Shown piece after piece: positions 1 to 5,950 of a DNA stretch of 9,121 nt. The position numbers and the translations under genes were made by a program. Position 1 is the first letter of the stretch; each line of letters begins with the position of its first letter. The notes below the pieces were generated by a model. It did no database searches and had not been told where the DNA came from. It worked only from the letters and a program-made list of their open reading frames with translations. The DNA is taken from positions 1 to 9,121 of the forward strand of contig SMVT01000136.1 in assembly GCA_004357365.1 (NCBI GenBank), in the 5' to 3' direction. Origin of the DNA: Nitrospina sp. (GTDB lineage: Bacteria; Nitrospinota; Nitrospinia; Nitrospinales; Nitrospinaceae).

Positions 1-2
1 AT

Positions 3-455
3 CAGGGCCGGGCGCATGGCGGCCGTCACGAACGTCACCAGTTGCATCACGGCATGGGCCGCGCCGGGAGCGGCATTTGCCCCCAAACCCGGGTCACGCC
101 CCAGGCGCTTGACAAATTTCTGAAACTGAAAAACCCGGTCGAATCCAATTCAGAAAATTTCATCAAGGGGGAATCGCTCTACCAGTGGACGTCGGAACCC
201 AGCCCGTGCAAGGTGTGCCACGGACCGACCGGCAACGGCTTCGGCATGATGGCGCAGGGACTGGCCGCCCTGCCGCGCAATTTCACCTGTTCGCAAACCA
301 TGAAGGCTGTTTCCGACGGGCAGATGTTCTGGATCATCAAGAACGGTTCGCCCGCCACCGGCATGCCCGCCTATAAATTTTTGTCCGACCACGAAATCTG
401 GAAACTGATTCTCTATATCCGGCATTTCGAGCAGAAGAAAACCGGCGCTCAATAA
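3..455 (+). CDS. Periplasmic monohaem c-type cytochrome, 5' end outside window
   Basis: This is the C-terminal part of a class I cytochrome c, an electron carrier that works outside the cytoplasmic membrane. The frame is open to the left edge, so the true start and signal peptide lie upstream; TTG at 42 and ATG at 54 are possible in-frame starts but neither is followed by a signal peptide. Visible are a His-rich stretch (about 15-56), a conserved-looking CPQTR segment, one CxxCH haem-binding motif (CKVCH, bases 207-221), and a GMPAY segment whose Met (codon 363-365) is the likely distal haem ligand. A final helix (DHEIWKLILYIRHF) is typical of the fold. The haem motif, Met ligand and closing helix in the right order make the family call firm. 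The redox partner cannot be told from this fragment. Its stop overlaps that of the convergent gene at 449-1036. Confidence 0.85.
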   Translation, partial: QGRAHGGRHERHQLHHGMGRAGSGICPQTRVTPQALDKFLKLKNPVESNSENFIKGESLYQWTSEPSPCKVCHGPTGNGFGMMAQGLAALPRNFTCSQTMKAVSDGQMFWIIKNGSPATGMPAYKFLSDHEIWKLILYIRHFEQKKTGAQ

Positions 456-463
456 TTGGAGCG
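446..463. terminator. Weak stem-loop over the two convergent stop codons
   Basis: CGCTC (446-450) and GAGCG (459-463) can pair around an 8-base AT-rich loop. The stem sits exactly on the stop codons of the two converging genes, where a bidirectional terminator would be expected. It is only 5 bp and has no clear T-tract on either strand, so termination here is a guess from position. Confidence 0.2.
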
Positions 464-1036
464 GCGTTTCTCGAATTTGTGGGAGTGGATCACCTTGCGC
501 GCGTCCTCCGCCAGTTGCTTCAACCCTTGCCGGTTGATTTCCCCGATCTTTTCCTTCCAATTATTTTCATTGAAATCCGTAGCGGTTTCGTTGGCGGGAA
601 CCGTCAGCAGCTTTCGCTGGCGGACGAGATAGATCCGTGCGCGGTTGCGGAATTGAATGAACCCGGGGCGTTCATCCACCACCTCGCGGCGAAAGACGAG
701 CAGGAGATCGACGTCGTATTTTTTCCCCAGGCGGTCCAGCGCCTTGCGCGTCACCGGTCCGATGAAGTCCTCCCCCAGGGCCGCAGGGGCGATGCGGGCC
801 GGATCGATTTTGCGCAGGGTGCGTTTCAAGGTGGCGGGATCGCCGAGAATCGAATCGAATTTTCCGGCGGCAGGGTCGGGACGGTTCCAAATGACGGTCA
901 GGGACTGCGGGAAGTGAATCATTTTGACCGCGGAATCGGAAACCCGGGCCTCAAACACGTCGGCAAAGATCGCGCCGGGCATTAAAAGGGCGCCCACCAT
1001 AATCGTTGTCACCCACATTGCGATCGCACGTTGCAT
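449..1036 (-). CDS. Small exported protein of unknown function
   Basis: A 195-residue protein that I do not recognise. Residues 1-25 form a signal peptide: a hydrophobic core from about 8 to 24 and a likely cleavage after IFA (A25). There is no lipobox Cys, so the mature protein should be periplasmic or secreted. The mature part is mixed alpha/beta and fairly basic. Residues 98-118 (helix, then YDVDLLLVFRRE) followed by a strand pair around 126-146 resemble the way periplasmic TolB-N or CsgG-like domains begin, where a helix precedes a strand reading 'VDLLLV'. That resemblance is only by eye. The C-terminus is rich in Lys and Arg. It is the last gene of a probable minus-strand operon: it starts 10 bp after the ettA stop and has a good ribosome binding site overlapping that stop. 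Its own stop overlaps the cytochrome c gene by 7 bp. Confidence 0.8.
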   Translation of the reverse strand: MQRAIAMWVTTIMVGALLMPGAIFADVFEARVSDSAVKMIHFPQSLTVIWNRPDPAAGKFDSILGDPATLKRTLRKIDPARIAPAALGEDFIGPVTRKALDRLGKKYDVDLLLVFRREVVDERPGFIQFRNRARIYLVRQRKLLTVPANETATDFNENNWKEKIGEINRQGLKQLAEDARKVIHSHKFEKRRSNY

Positions 1037-1041
1037 CTGCT

Positions 1042-1047
1042 CTCCTT
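1042..1047 (-). promoter_or_regulatory. Ribosome binding site AAGGAG overlapping the ettA stop codon
   Basis: On the minus strand AAGGAG begins on the last base of the ettA TGA and lies 5 bases before the ATG of the exported-protein gene. This fixes that gene's start and suggests translational coupling to ettA. Confidence 0.7.
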
Positions 1048-2720
1048 CACCGGATGGTGAGTTTTTTGTATTTGGAGCGGCGGTTTTCCTCGCGCCCGCC
1101 GAGTTCTTTTTTCCGGGTTTCCTGATAAGCCTCGAAGTTGCCCTCGAACCATCTTACCTTGCTTTCCCCTTCGAATACCAAAAGATGCGTGCAGATGCGG
1201 TCGAGGAAAAACCGGTCATGCGCAATCACCATCACGCATCCGTTGAAATTGAGGATGGCGTTCTCGAGATTGCCGAGCGTGGTGACGTCGAGATCGTTCG
1301 ACGGTTCGTCGAGCAGGAGCACGTTGCCGCCGCGCCTCAGCAGTTTGGCGAGATGAACGCGGTTGCGTTCGCCGCCGGAGAGGTCGCCCACTTTCTTCTG
1401 CTGGTCCGAGCCCTTGAAGTTGAACCGCCCGACATACGACCGGGCGTTGAGATTACTGCCGGCGATTTCGATCCGATCGTCGCCGCCGGAGATTTCCTCG
1501 TACACGGTTTTGCTGCCATCCAGATCGTGCCGGTGCTGGTCGACGTAGGAGAGCGCCACGCTCGGTCCCAATTCCAGTGACCCGCCGTCGGGTTGTTCTT
1601 CACCGACGATCATGCGGAACAGGGTGGTCTTGCCGGTGCCGTTGGGGCCGATCAGCCCGACCACCGCACCGCGCGGCACCGCGAAACTCAGGCCGTCGAT
1701 CAGCAGATTGTCGCCGTACCCCTTCTGCAGGTTTTCCGCGACGATGACTTTCTCGCCGAGGGGCGGGCCGGGCTGGATCTGGATGTCGAGCGAGTTTTCC
1801 TCGACTTGAGTTTTCCGGGCGGCGAGTTTTTCGTACTCGCTGATGCGCGCCTTATTTTTGGTGCGGCGCGCGCTGGGGGTGGACTTCAACCATTCGAGTT
1901 CCTTCGCCAGCCGTTTCTGCAGGCTGGATTCGGTTTTCTCGCGTTGCGCCAGTTGCGCGGATTTCTGTGCCAGCCATGAGGAGTAATTGCCTTCGAACGG
2001 GATGCCCTTGCCGCCGGTAAGTTCCAGAATCCATTGGGTGATGTTATTGAGAAAATACCGGTCGTGTGTGGAGACAATCACGTTGCCGGGGTAGTCGCGC
2101 AGGGTTTCTTCCAGCCATTGCACGGTTTCCGCATCGAGGTGGTTGGTCGGCTCGTCGAGGAGGAGGATGTCCGGTTTCTGGAGCAGGAGGCGGCACAGGG
2201 CGACGCGCCGGGCCTCGCCGCCGGAGAGGGTGCCGGTTTTCTGATCGTCGGGCGGCAGGACCAGCGCATCCATCGCCACGTCGATCTGGCGATCCAGTTG
2301 CCAGCCGTCAGCGGCATCGATGGCGTCCTGCAGGCGTCCCATTTTTTCCATGGCCTTTTCCATCTCGTCGTCGGACATGGGATGGGCCATGCTGGCGGAG
2401 ACTTCGTTGAACTCGTCGATCATCCGCTTGATGTCGGCGAAGGCTTCCTCCACGGATTCCCGTACGGTTGTGTCGGCATCGAGTTCCGGTTCCTGCGGCA
2501 TGAACCCGATGCGGGTGCCGGGCAGTGGTTCGGCGCGGCCGTCGTGTTCCTTGTCCTCTCCCGCCATGATGCGGAGCAGGGTTGATTTTCCGGTGCCGTT
2601 TTCGCCGACGAAGCCGATTTTGGCGCCGTGGTAAAAGAACAGGTTGATGTTTTCAAAAACCTTTTTGGACCCGTAGGTCTTGCTGAGCCCGCTGATTGAA
2701 AAAATATATTCTCCGGCCAT
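1047..2720 (-). CDS. ettA: Energy-dependent translational throttle protein EttA (ABC-F ATPase)
   Basis: EttA is a soluble ABC-F protein that binds the ribosomal E site and gates entry into the elongation cycle according to the ATP/ADP ratio. The protein has 557 residues, matching the roughly 555 usual for the family, and no membrane segments. ATPase domain 1 has Walker A GENGTGKS (39-46), signature LSGGE (165-169), Walker B ILLLDEP (185-191, catalytic E190) and switch His219. The arm specific to EttA is present (about 93-140). A linker coiled coil (about 253-312) includes the ELEWLKSTPSARRTKNKAR stretch that contacts tRNA and rRNA in the family. Domain 2 has Walker A GPNGTGKT (358-365), LSGGE (447-451), Walker B with E472 and switch His501. 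All catalytic residues are intact. The basic C-terminal tail is also typical. It lies 28 bp after the methyltransferase gene and 10 bp before the exported-protein gene, which suggests one transcript. The ribosome binding site before its ATG is weak. Confidence 0.97.
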   Translation of the reverse strand: MAGEYIFSISGLSKTYGSKKVFENINLFFYHGAKIGFVGENGTGKSTLLRIMAGEDKEHDGRAEPLPGTRIGFMPQEPELDADTTVRESVEEAFADIKRMIDEFNEVSASMAHPMSDDEMEKAMEKMGRLQDAIDAADGWQLDRQIDVAMDALVLPPDDQKTGTLSGGEARRVALCRLLLQKPDILLLDEPTNHLDAETVQWLEETLRDYPGNVIVSTHDRYFLNNITQWILELTGGKGIPFEGNYSSWLAQKSAQLAQREKTESSLQKRLAKELEWLKSTPSARRTKNKARISEYEKLAARKTQVEENSLDIQIQPGPPLGEKVIVAENLQKGYGDNLLIDGLSFAVPRGAVVGLIGPNGTGKTTLFRMIVGEEQPDGGSLELGPSVALSYVDQHRHDLDGSKTVYEEISGGDDRIEIAGSNLNARSYVGRFNFKGSDQQKKVGDLSGGERNRVHLAKLLRRGGNVLLLDEPSNDLDVTTLGNLENAILNFNGCVMVIAHDRFFLDRICTHLLVFEGESKVRWFEGNFEAYQETRKKELGGREENRRSKYKKLTIR

Positions 2721-2748
2721 GTCGTCGTTGGGCGTTTTTCTTTAGGGG

Positions 2749-3405
2749 TTAAGAAGGTTCGGTCTTTTGTAGAATTACGAAATCCTTACCGTTGTTGAGG
2801 ATGATATCAAAATCGTGGTGCTGTGCAATCCATTCGAAGGTTTTCGGGCCGTAAAAGCTGATATGGGTGGGATCGCGCTTGTAATACCAGTCGAGAAATC
2901 CCTTAAGGTCCGGGTGTCCGTTCTGCGCCGGATAGAATTGCGTCATCACTGCACAGTAGCCGCGTGGGGACAGCAGGGGGACGATTTTTTTTAATTCTTC
3001 GCCGGGCAGCTTGAGGTGCTCGAAGGTTTCCGTGGAGAGGATCAAGTCGTACACCGAGCCCTCTTTGAGTTCGGGGAAAAAATAAGGATCGTATCCTTCC
3101 GCCTCGAAACCGGCCCGCTCCAGCAGGGTTTTCAGGACGGGTTCGTATCCGCACCCGTAGTCGAGCACGGTTTGGACGTCCGGGCAGTGGTCCTGAATGA
3201 TGTCTATTTTCTCCTGGAACATATTGACGTAACCTTCGTTCTCGAGGCTGTTTTCGTGTTTGAGGTAGCGTTCGATCTCCTTTTCCGGCGTGACAAAAAA
3301 GCGGGAAGGCACAAAAATGAGCCGGCACAACGGACACAGGTGGTACTCGCGCTGGTCGGCCTTGATTAAAAACTCCGTGGGGGAATGGCAGAGGGGACAG
3401 TTCAT
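2749..3405 (-). CDS. Class I SAM-dependent methyltransferase with N-terminal CxxC/CxxC knuckle
   Basis: A 218-residue cytoplasmic protein. It opens with two CPLC pairs (3-6 and 24-27) that look like a small zinc ribbon. A Rossmann-type methyltransferase core follows: glycine-rich motif I VLDYGCGYE (80-88), an acidic residue at the end of strand 2 (D106 in EGYDPYF), and a motif IV-like region with STETFEHL (124-131). A post-motif segment, LLSPRGYCAVMTQ, resembles the 'L+PGG' strand of the family. Such proteins, often annotated Methyltransf_23-like or benzoquinol-methylase-like, act on varied small molecules, sugars or proteins, so the substrate cannot be named. A zinc-ribbon plus methyltransferase arrangement is also seen in rRNA methyltransferases such as RlmA, but the rest of the sequence does not specially resemble that family. 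It is the upstream neighbour of ettA in the probable operon. No clear ribosome binding site precedes the ATG at 3405. Confidence 0.9.
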   Translation of the reverse strand: MNCPLCHSPTEFLIKADQREYHLCPLCRLIFVPSRFFVTPEKEIERYLKHENSLENEGYVNMFQEKIDIIQDHCPDVQTVLDYGCGYEPVLKTLLERAGFEAEGYDPYFFPELKEGSVYDLILSTETFEHLKLPGEELKKIVPLLSPRGYCAVMTQFYPAQNGHPDLKGFLDWYYKRDPTHISFYGPKTFEWIAQHHDFDIILNNGKDFVILQKTEPS

Positions 3406-3476
3406 ACGATGAATTGTGCCATATTCCGGCGGCTGTTGCCCACCGATTTAGTTTGATGGAGTTTTAGACTGGAGCC

Positions 3477-3851
3477 TTATTTTGCCCCTGCCGCTTTGAG
3501 CAGTTTGGCGATCCGTTCGGTTTTTGCCACGCTGAGGGCCGTTTTCCCCTCTTTGTTTTGATGATTCACATGGCCGCCATGTTTCAGCAGGGCCTCCAGG
3601 ATCTCCTCACGACCGTCATAAGAGGCCAGAATTAATGGAATTGTGCCTTCATTGTTTGGGCCGTCAACATTGACGCCTTGGTCCAGTAAGGCTTGTACCG
3701 TTGCGGCGTCCCCATTAACTGTAGCATCTATCAGCGCCTGACCCTTGTTCGCAGGGGCGGCTGGCGTTGAAAGAGGGGACATTAAAAATCCAACAAATAC
3801 CGCAATAAGAAAAACTGGGAATTTTGAGGGAAATATTCGATTCGGTTCCAT
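3477..3851 (-). CDS. Small exported ankyrin-repeat protein
   Basis: A 124-residue protein with an N-terminal hydrophobic segment (about 11-29) ending in STPAAPA, consistent with a signal peptide or membrane anchor. The rest is two full ankyrin repeats and a short third: about 35-66 (KGQALIDATVNGDAATVQAL), 68-99 (EGTIPLILASYDGREEILEA) and 101-123 (EGKTALSVAKTERIAKLLKA). Each shows the usual turn, helix, helix and 'LLxxGaxvn' pattern. Ankyrin repeats bind proteins, so a periplasmic protein-protein role is inferred; the partner is unknown. Three repeats is about the minimum for a stable domain, and the start of repeat 1 is divergent. It lies 71 bp upstream of the methyltransferase on the same strand, so it could be the first gene of the same transcript or a separate unit. 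Only a poor GGGA-like ribosome binding site precedes the ATG. Confidence 0.85.
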   Translation of the reverse strand: MEPNRIFPSKFPVFLIAVFVGFLMSPLSTPAAPANKGQALIDATVNGDAATVQALLDQGVNVDGPNNEGTIPLILASYDGREEILEALLKHGGHVNHQNKEGKTALSVAKTERIAKLLKAAGAK

Positions 3852-3966
3852 ATTCCCGGTCCATTAATAGGGATAAAGTCCGCTGAACGGGGCCAGCTCT
3901 AAAGGTATCTTATTTATTAGTGTAAGGCCATCCGCGTAAAATTTCCCTTCGTTTTAAGGCAGGGTT

Positions 3967-3975
3967 TGTGATAAT
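3967..3975 (+). promoter_or_regulatory. Possible extended -10 promoter element for efp
   Basis: TGT followed by GATAAT (5 of 6 matches to TATAAT, with an upstream TGN extension) lies about 43 bases before the efp ATG. No good -35 box stands 16-18 bases upstream, which an extended -10 may partly make up for. The 166-bp intergenic stretch from 3852 to 4017 should also hold the promoter of the divergent ankyrin gene, but I could not identify that one. Confidence 0.35.
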
Positions 3976-4005
3976 TTGACCCCTTCACGGATTTTTTATT
4001 TTTAT

Positions 4006-4010
4006 GGAGG
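4006..4010 (+). promoter_or_regulatory. Ribosome binding site GGAGG of efp
   Basis: GGAGG sits 7 bases before ATG 4018 and decides the start. The in-frame TTG at 3976 would add 14 residues that EF-P proteins lack and has no such site. Confidence 0.85.
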
Positions 4011-4017
4011 CGTTGGA

Positions 4018-4590
4018 ATGGCGAAATATATCAACGGGAACGGGATTCGTCCGGGCTTTGTCATTGTATACAATAAGGAACTGTACCGAGTGATGACCGC
4101 GGAACACCGCACCCCCGGTAACAAGCGGGCTTTCTGCCAGGCCAAACTGCGGAACCTGAAAAACGGGACGCAGACCGAGGTCAAGTTCCGCGCCGATGAA
4201 GATATCGAGCGGGTCACCCTCGAACAGGCTGAAATGGAATACCTGTATTCCGACGCTTCCGGTTACTGCTTCATGAACAGCGAGACCTACGAACAGATGT
4301 TCATCGATGACGAGATCATCGGCGACGCCAAACAGTTTCTCCTGCCCAACACCAAGGTGAAGATCGAGTTTCACGAAGACAAGCCCATCGGCCTCGAACT
4401 TCCGGAAACGGTGGATTTGACCGTCGAGGAAACCGAGCCCCAGATGAAGGGCGCCACCGCCTCGGGAAGCGGCAAGCCCGCCACCCTGGAAACCGGGCTG
4501 GTGGTCACCGTGCCCCAGTTTGTGGACGTCGGGGAGAAGGTGCGGGTATCCACTTCGTCGGGCGACTATCTCGAGCGGGTCAAAAATTAA
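4018..4590 (+). CDS. efp: Translation elongation factor P
   Basis: EF-P binds between the ribosomal P and E sites and relieves stalling at polyproline stretches. The 190-residue protein has the normal length and three domains: a KOW-like N domain (about 1-65), OB domain II (66-128) and OB domain III (129-187). The EF-P signature is complete in domain III: KPATLETGLVVTVPQFVDVG (153-172). The tip loop of domain I reads RTPGNKRAF (31-39). Aligned to E. coli (KPGKGQAF), the place of the modified Lys34 is taken by Asn35, with Lys36 and Arg37 just after it. This points to an EF-P that is unmodified, modified on Lys36, or modified by an unknown route. No epmA, epmB, earP or ymfI-type modification gene is in the window. 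It has its own upstream region and is followed by a 205-bp spacer, so it is probably monocistronic. Confidence 0.97.
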   Translation: MAKYINGNGIRPGFVIVYNKELYRVMTAEHRTPGNKRAFCQAKLRNLKNGTQTEVKFRADEDIERVTLEQAEMEYLYSDASGYCFMNSETYEQMFIDDEIIGDAKQFLLPNTKVKIEFHEDKPIGLELPETVDLTVEETEPQMKGATASGSGKPATLETGLVVTVPQFVDVGEKVRVSTSSGDYLERVKN

Positions 4591-4705
4591 TCGCCGGGTC
4601 ATCCGGGAGATGGGAATTTAATCCATCCGCTGGTTTGAAAACGTCATTTCCTCTTTTTAATTTGGTTGAAAACACGAATTGTAATATCAACCTGCCGCTA
4701 TTGAA

Positions 4706-4734
4706 TTGACAGAAATTAACAGTTAAAATAAAGT
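4706..4734 (+). promoter_or_regulatory. Sigma70-type promoter for the tol operon
   Basis: TTGACA (4706-4711, perfect -35) is followed after 17 bases by TAAAGT (4729-4734, 4 of 6 matches to TATAAT). The predicted transcription start, near 4741, gives a leader of about 55 bases before tolQ. The rest of the 4591-4795 spacer is AT-rich and shows no gene; I saw no convincing terminator for efp in it. Confidence 0.6.
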
Positions 4735-4783
4735 ATTCGGGATTGTCCTCAATTTTTAATTTTCCTGCCCATTATCTTCTTTA

Positions 4784-4805
4784 GGAACATCTTCCATGCT
4801 GGAAG
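4784..4805 (+). promoter_or_regulatory. tolQ ribosome binding site with mutually exclusive mini-hairpins
   Basis: AGGAA (4783-4787) is the likely ribosome binding site, about 8 bases before ATG 4796. The stretch TTCC (4792-4795) can pair either with GGAA of that site (4784-4787) or, as CTTCC, with GGAAG (4801-4805). The second pairing puts the start codon in a 5-base loop. Stems are only 4-5 bp, so a control role is speculative. Confidence 0.25.
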
Positions 4806-5548
4806 CCGCAAACTCAGTCGATCCTTTAAGCCTTCTTGAAATGGTTTCCCGCTCCACTCCGGTGGCCAAAGGGGTTCTGTTGCTGCTCCTTGTGTTTTCC
4901 GTGGTGTCCTGGGCCATTATATTGACCAAGTTTTTCATCTTCCGGCGGGCGCGCAAGGAAGACCTGATGTTTTTGCAGATTTTTTCCAAAAGCGACAGCC
5001 TGACGAATATTTACAATTTCTGCAAGGAACTGAAATTCAGCCCCATCGCCCGCGTGTTTTTGGCGGGGTATCATGAGTTGTATGTGTACAAGGAAATAGG
5101 CCGCTCGCGTTCGAAGAGCCTCCAGGGACGGCCGTTGAATTTGAATTCCAAAGATCTCAAGGGCGTTTCCCTGGCGTTGACCAAGTCCATCAATCACGAG
5201 ATTGAAAAGCTGGGGCACCGGCTGGAATTTCTGGCGACGACCGGCAGTACCACGCCCTTTATCGGACTGTTCGGCACGGTTTGGGGCATCATGCATGCGT
5301 TCCGCCTGATCGGCATGAAGGGTTCCGCCAGTATCGGCGGCGTGGCGCCCGGTATCGCCGAAGCCTTGATTGCCACCGCCGCCGGATTGGTGGCCGCGAT
5401 TCCCGCTGTCGTGTTTTTCAATTATCTGAACAGCCGGATTCAGGGGTTCCATCACCGCCTGGAAGACTTCAGCGGGGATTTCGTTTTCATGGTGGAAAAG
5501 GATTTTATGAATTCATCGAGCGATGCGGTGCCGATGGAGGAGTTGTAA
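4796..5548 (+). CDS. tolQ: Tol-Pal system motor protein TolQ
   Basis: TolQ is an inner-membrane protein that with TolR forms a proton channel and energises TolA, keeping the outer membrane drawn in during division. The 250-residue protein has the expected three membrane segments: about 24-48, 144-168 and 185-209, with the long cytoplasmic loop between the first two. The family block GLFGTVWGIMHAF (157-169) and the APGIAEALIATAAGLVAAIP block (184-203) match TolQ closely. It is about 20 residues longer than E. coli TolQ; part of the extra length is a basic and polar stretch around 101-119 in the cytoplasmic loop. ExbB is the main alternative, but the tolR, tolA and tolB neighbours and the GTVWGIMHAF form favour TolQ. 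The usual ybgC thioesterase gene is not upstream. Its last codons contain the tolR ribosome binding site (GGAGG, 5536-5540). Confidence 0.95.
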   Translation: MLEAANSVDPLSLLEMVSRSTPVAKGVLLLLLVFSVVSWAIILTKFFIFRRARKEDLMFLQIFSKSDSLTNIYNFCKELKFSPIARVFLAGYHELYVYKEIGRSRSKSLQGRPLNLNSKDLKGVSLALTKSINHEIEKLGHRLEFLATTGSTTPFIGLFGTVWGIMHAFRLIGMKGSASIGGVAPGIAEALIATAAGLVAAIPAVVFFNYLNSRIQGFHHRLEDFSGDFVFMVEKDFMNSSSDAVPMEEL

Positions 5549-5950
5549 ATGGAACGAAGAAAATCCAGCCGTCTGATGTCGGAAATCAATGTCACTCCTT
5601 TTGTGGACGTGATGCTGGTGCTGCTGGTGATCTTTATGATCACCACGCCGCTCATGCAACATGGCATGGACCTCCAGCTCCCGCAGGAAAGTATCGAAAT
5701 GGTGGATGTCAAGGATGTGCCCACCGTATCGGTGCGAAGCAATAGAACCATTTACTGGAACAAGGAAAAAATGGCGACCCTTGTGTCCCTCACTGAAAAG
5801 CTGACCGAGTATGTGAACCGTCAGAAAGACGGCGCTGTTTATTTCAGGGCGGACCGAAGTCTGGATTACGGTTTTGTCATCAAAGTCATGGCCACCATTC
5901 GCCGCGCCGGGGTCCAGAATATCGGGATGATGACCGAACCCAGCCAATGA
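5549..5950 (+). CDS. tolR: Tol-Pal system protein TolR (ExbD/TolR family)
   Basis: TolR is the small partner of TolQ, with one membrane helix and a periplasmic domain thought to bind peptidoglycan. The 133-residue protein has a short basic cytoplasmic start, the family block INVTPFVDVMLVLLVIFMIT (13-32), and Asp20 in the helix at the place of the proton-carrying Asp23 of E. coli TolR. The periplasmic domain includes YFRADRSLDYG, a conserved strand and turn of ExbD/TolR proteins, and ends in a strand near VQNIGMMTEP. The ATG follows the tolQ stop directly with no spacer, using a GGAGG site inside tolQ. The TGA overlaps the tolA ATG in an ATGA arrangement. Both spacings suggest coupled translation and fixed subunit ratios. 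Confidence 0.95.
   Translation: MERRKSSRLMSEINVTPFVDVMLVLLVIFMITTPLMQHGMDLQLPQESIEMVDVKDVPTVSVRSNRTIYWNKEKMATLVSLTEKLTEYVNRQKDGAVYFRADRSLDYGFVIKVMATIRRAGVQNIGMMTEPSQ

Noticed and set aside
16..123. A second reading frame at the left edge begins ATG and looks like a signal peptide (MAAVTNVTSCITAWAAPGAAFA), suggesting a frameshift into the cytochrome frame.
   Set aside because: It stops at 121-123, and the cytochrome frame is itself open to the window edge with a plausible His-rich stretch. A frameshift is not needed, though upstream sequence would settle it.
3976..4017. An upstream TTG start for efp adding 14 residues.
   Set aside because: ATG 4018 has a GGAGG site 7 bases away, and MAKYINGNG matches the usual EF-P N-terminus.
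3985..4602. A 205-codon open frame antisense to efp.
   Set aside because: It is the mirror of a well-conserved EF-P gene in GC-rich codons, with no protein features or ribosome binding site of its own.
4585..4640. A CCGG/CCGG stem after efp considered as a terminator.
   Set aside because: Only 4 bp with no T-tract directly following.
5513..5947. Long antisense frame over tolR, and similar ones over tolQ, tolA and ettA.
   Set aside because: They shadow clear genes and have biased, low-complexity His/Gly/Arg composition typical of antisense frames.
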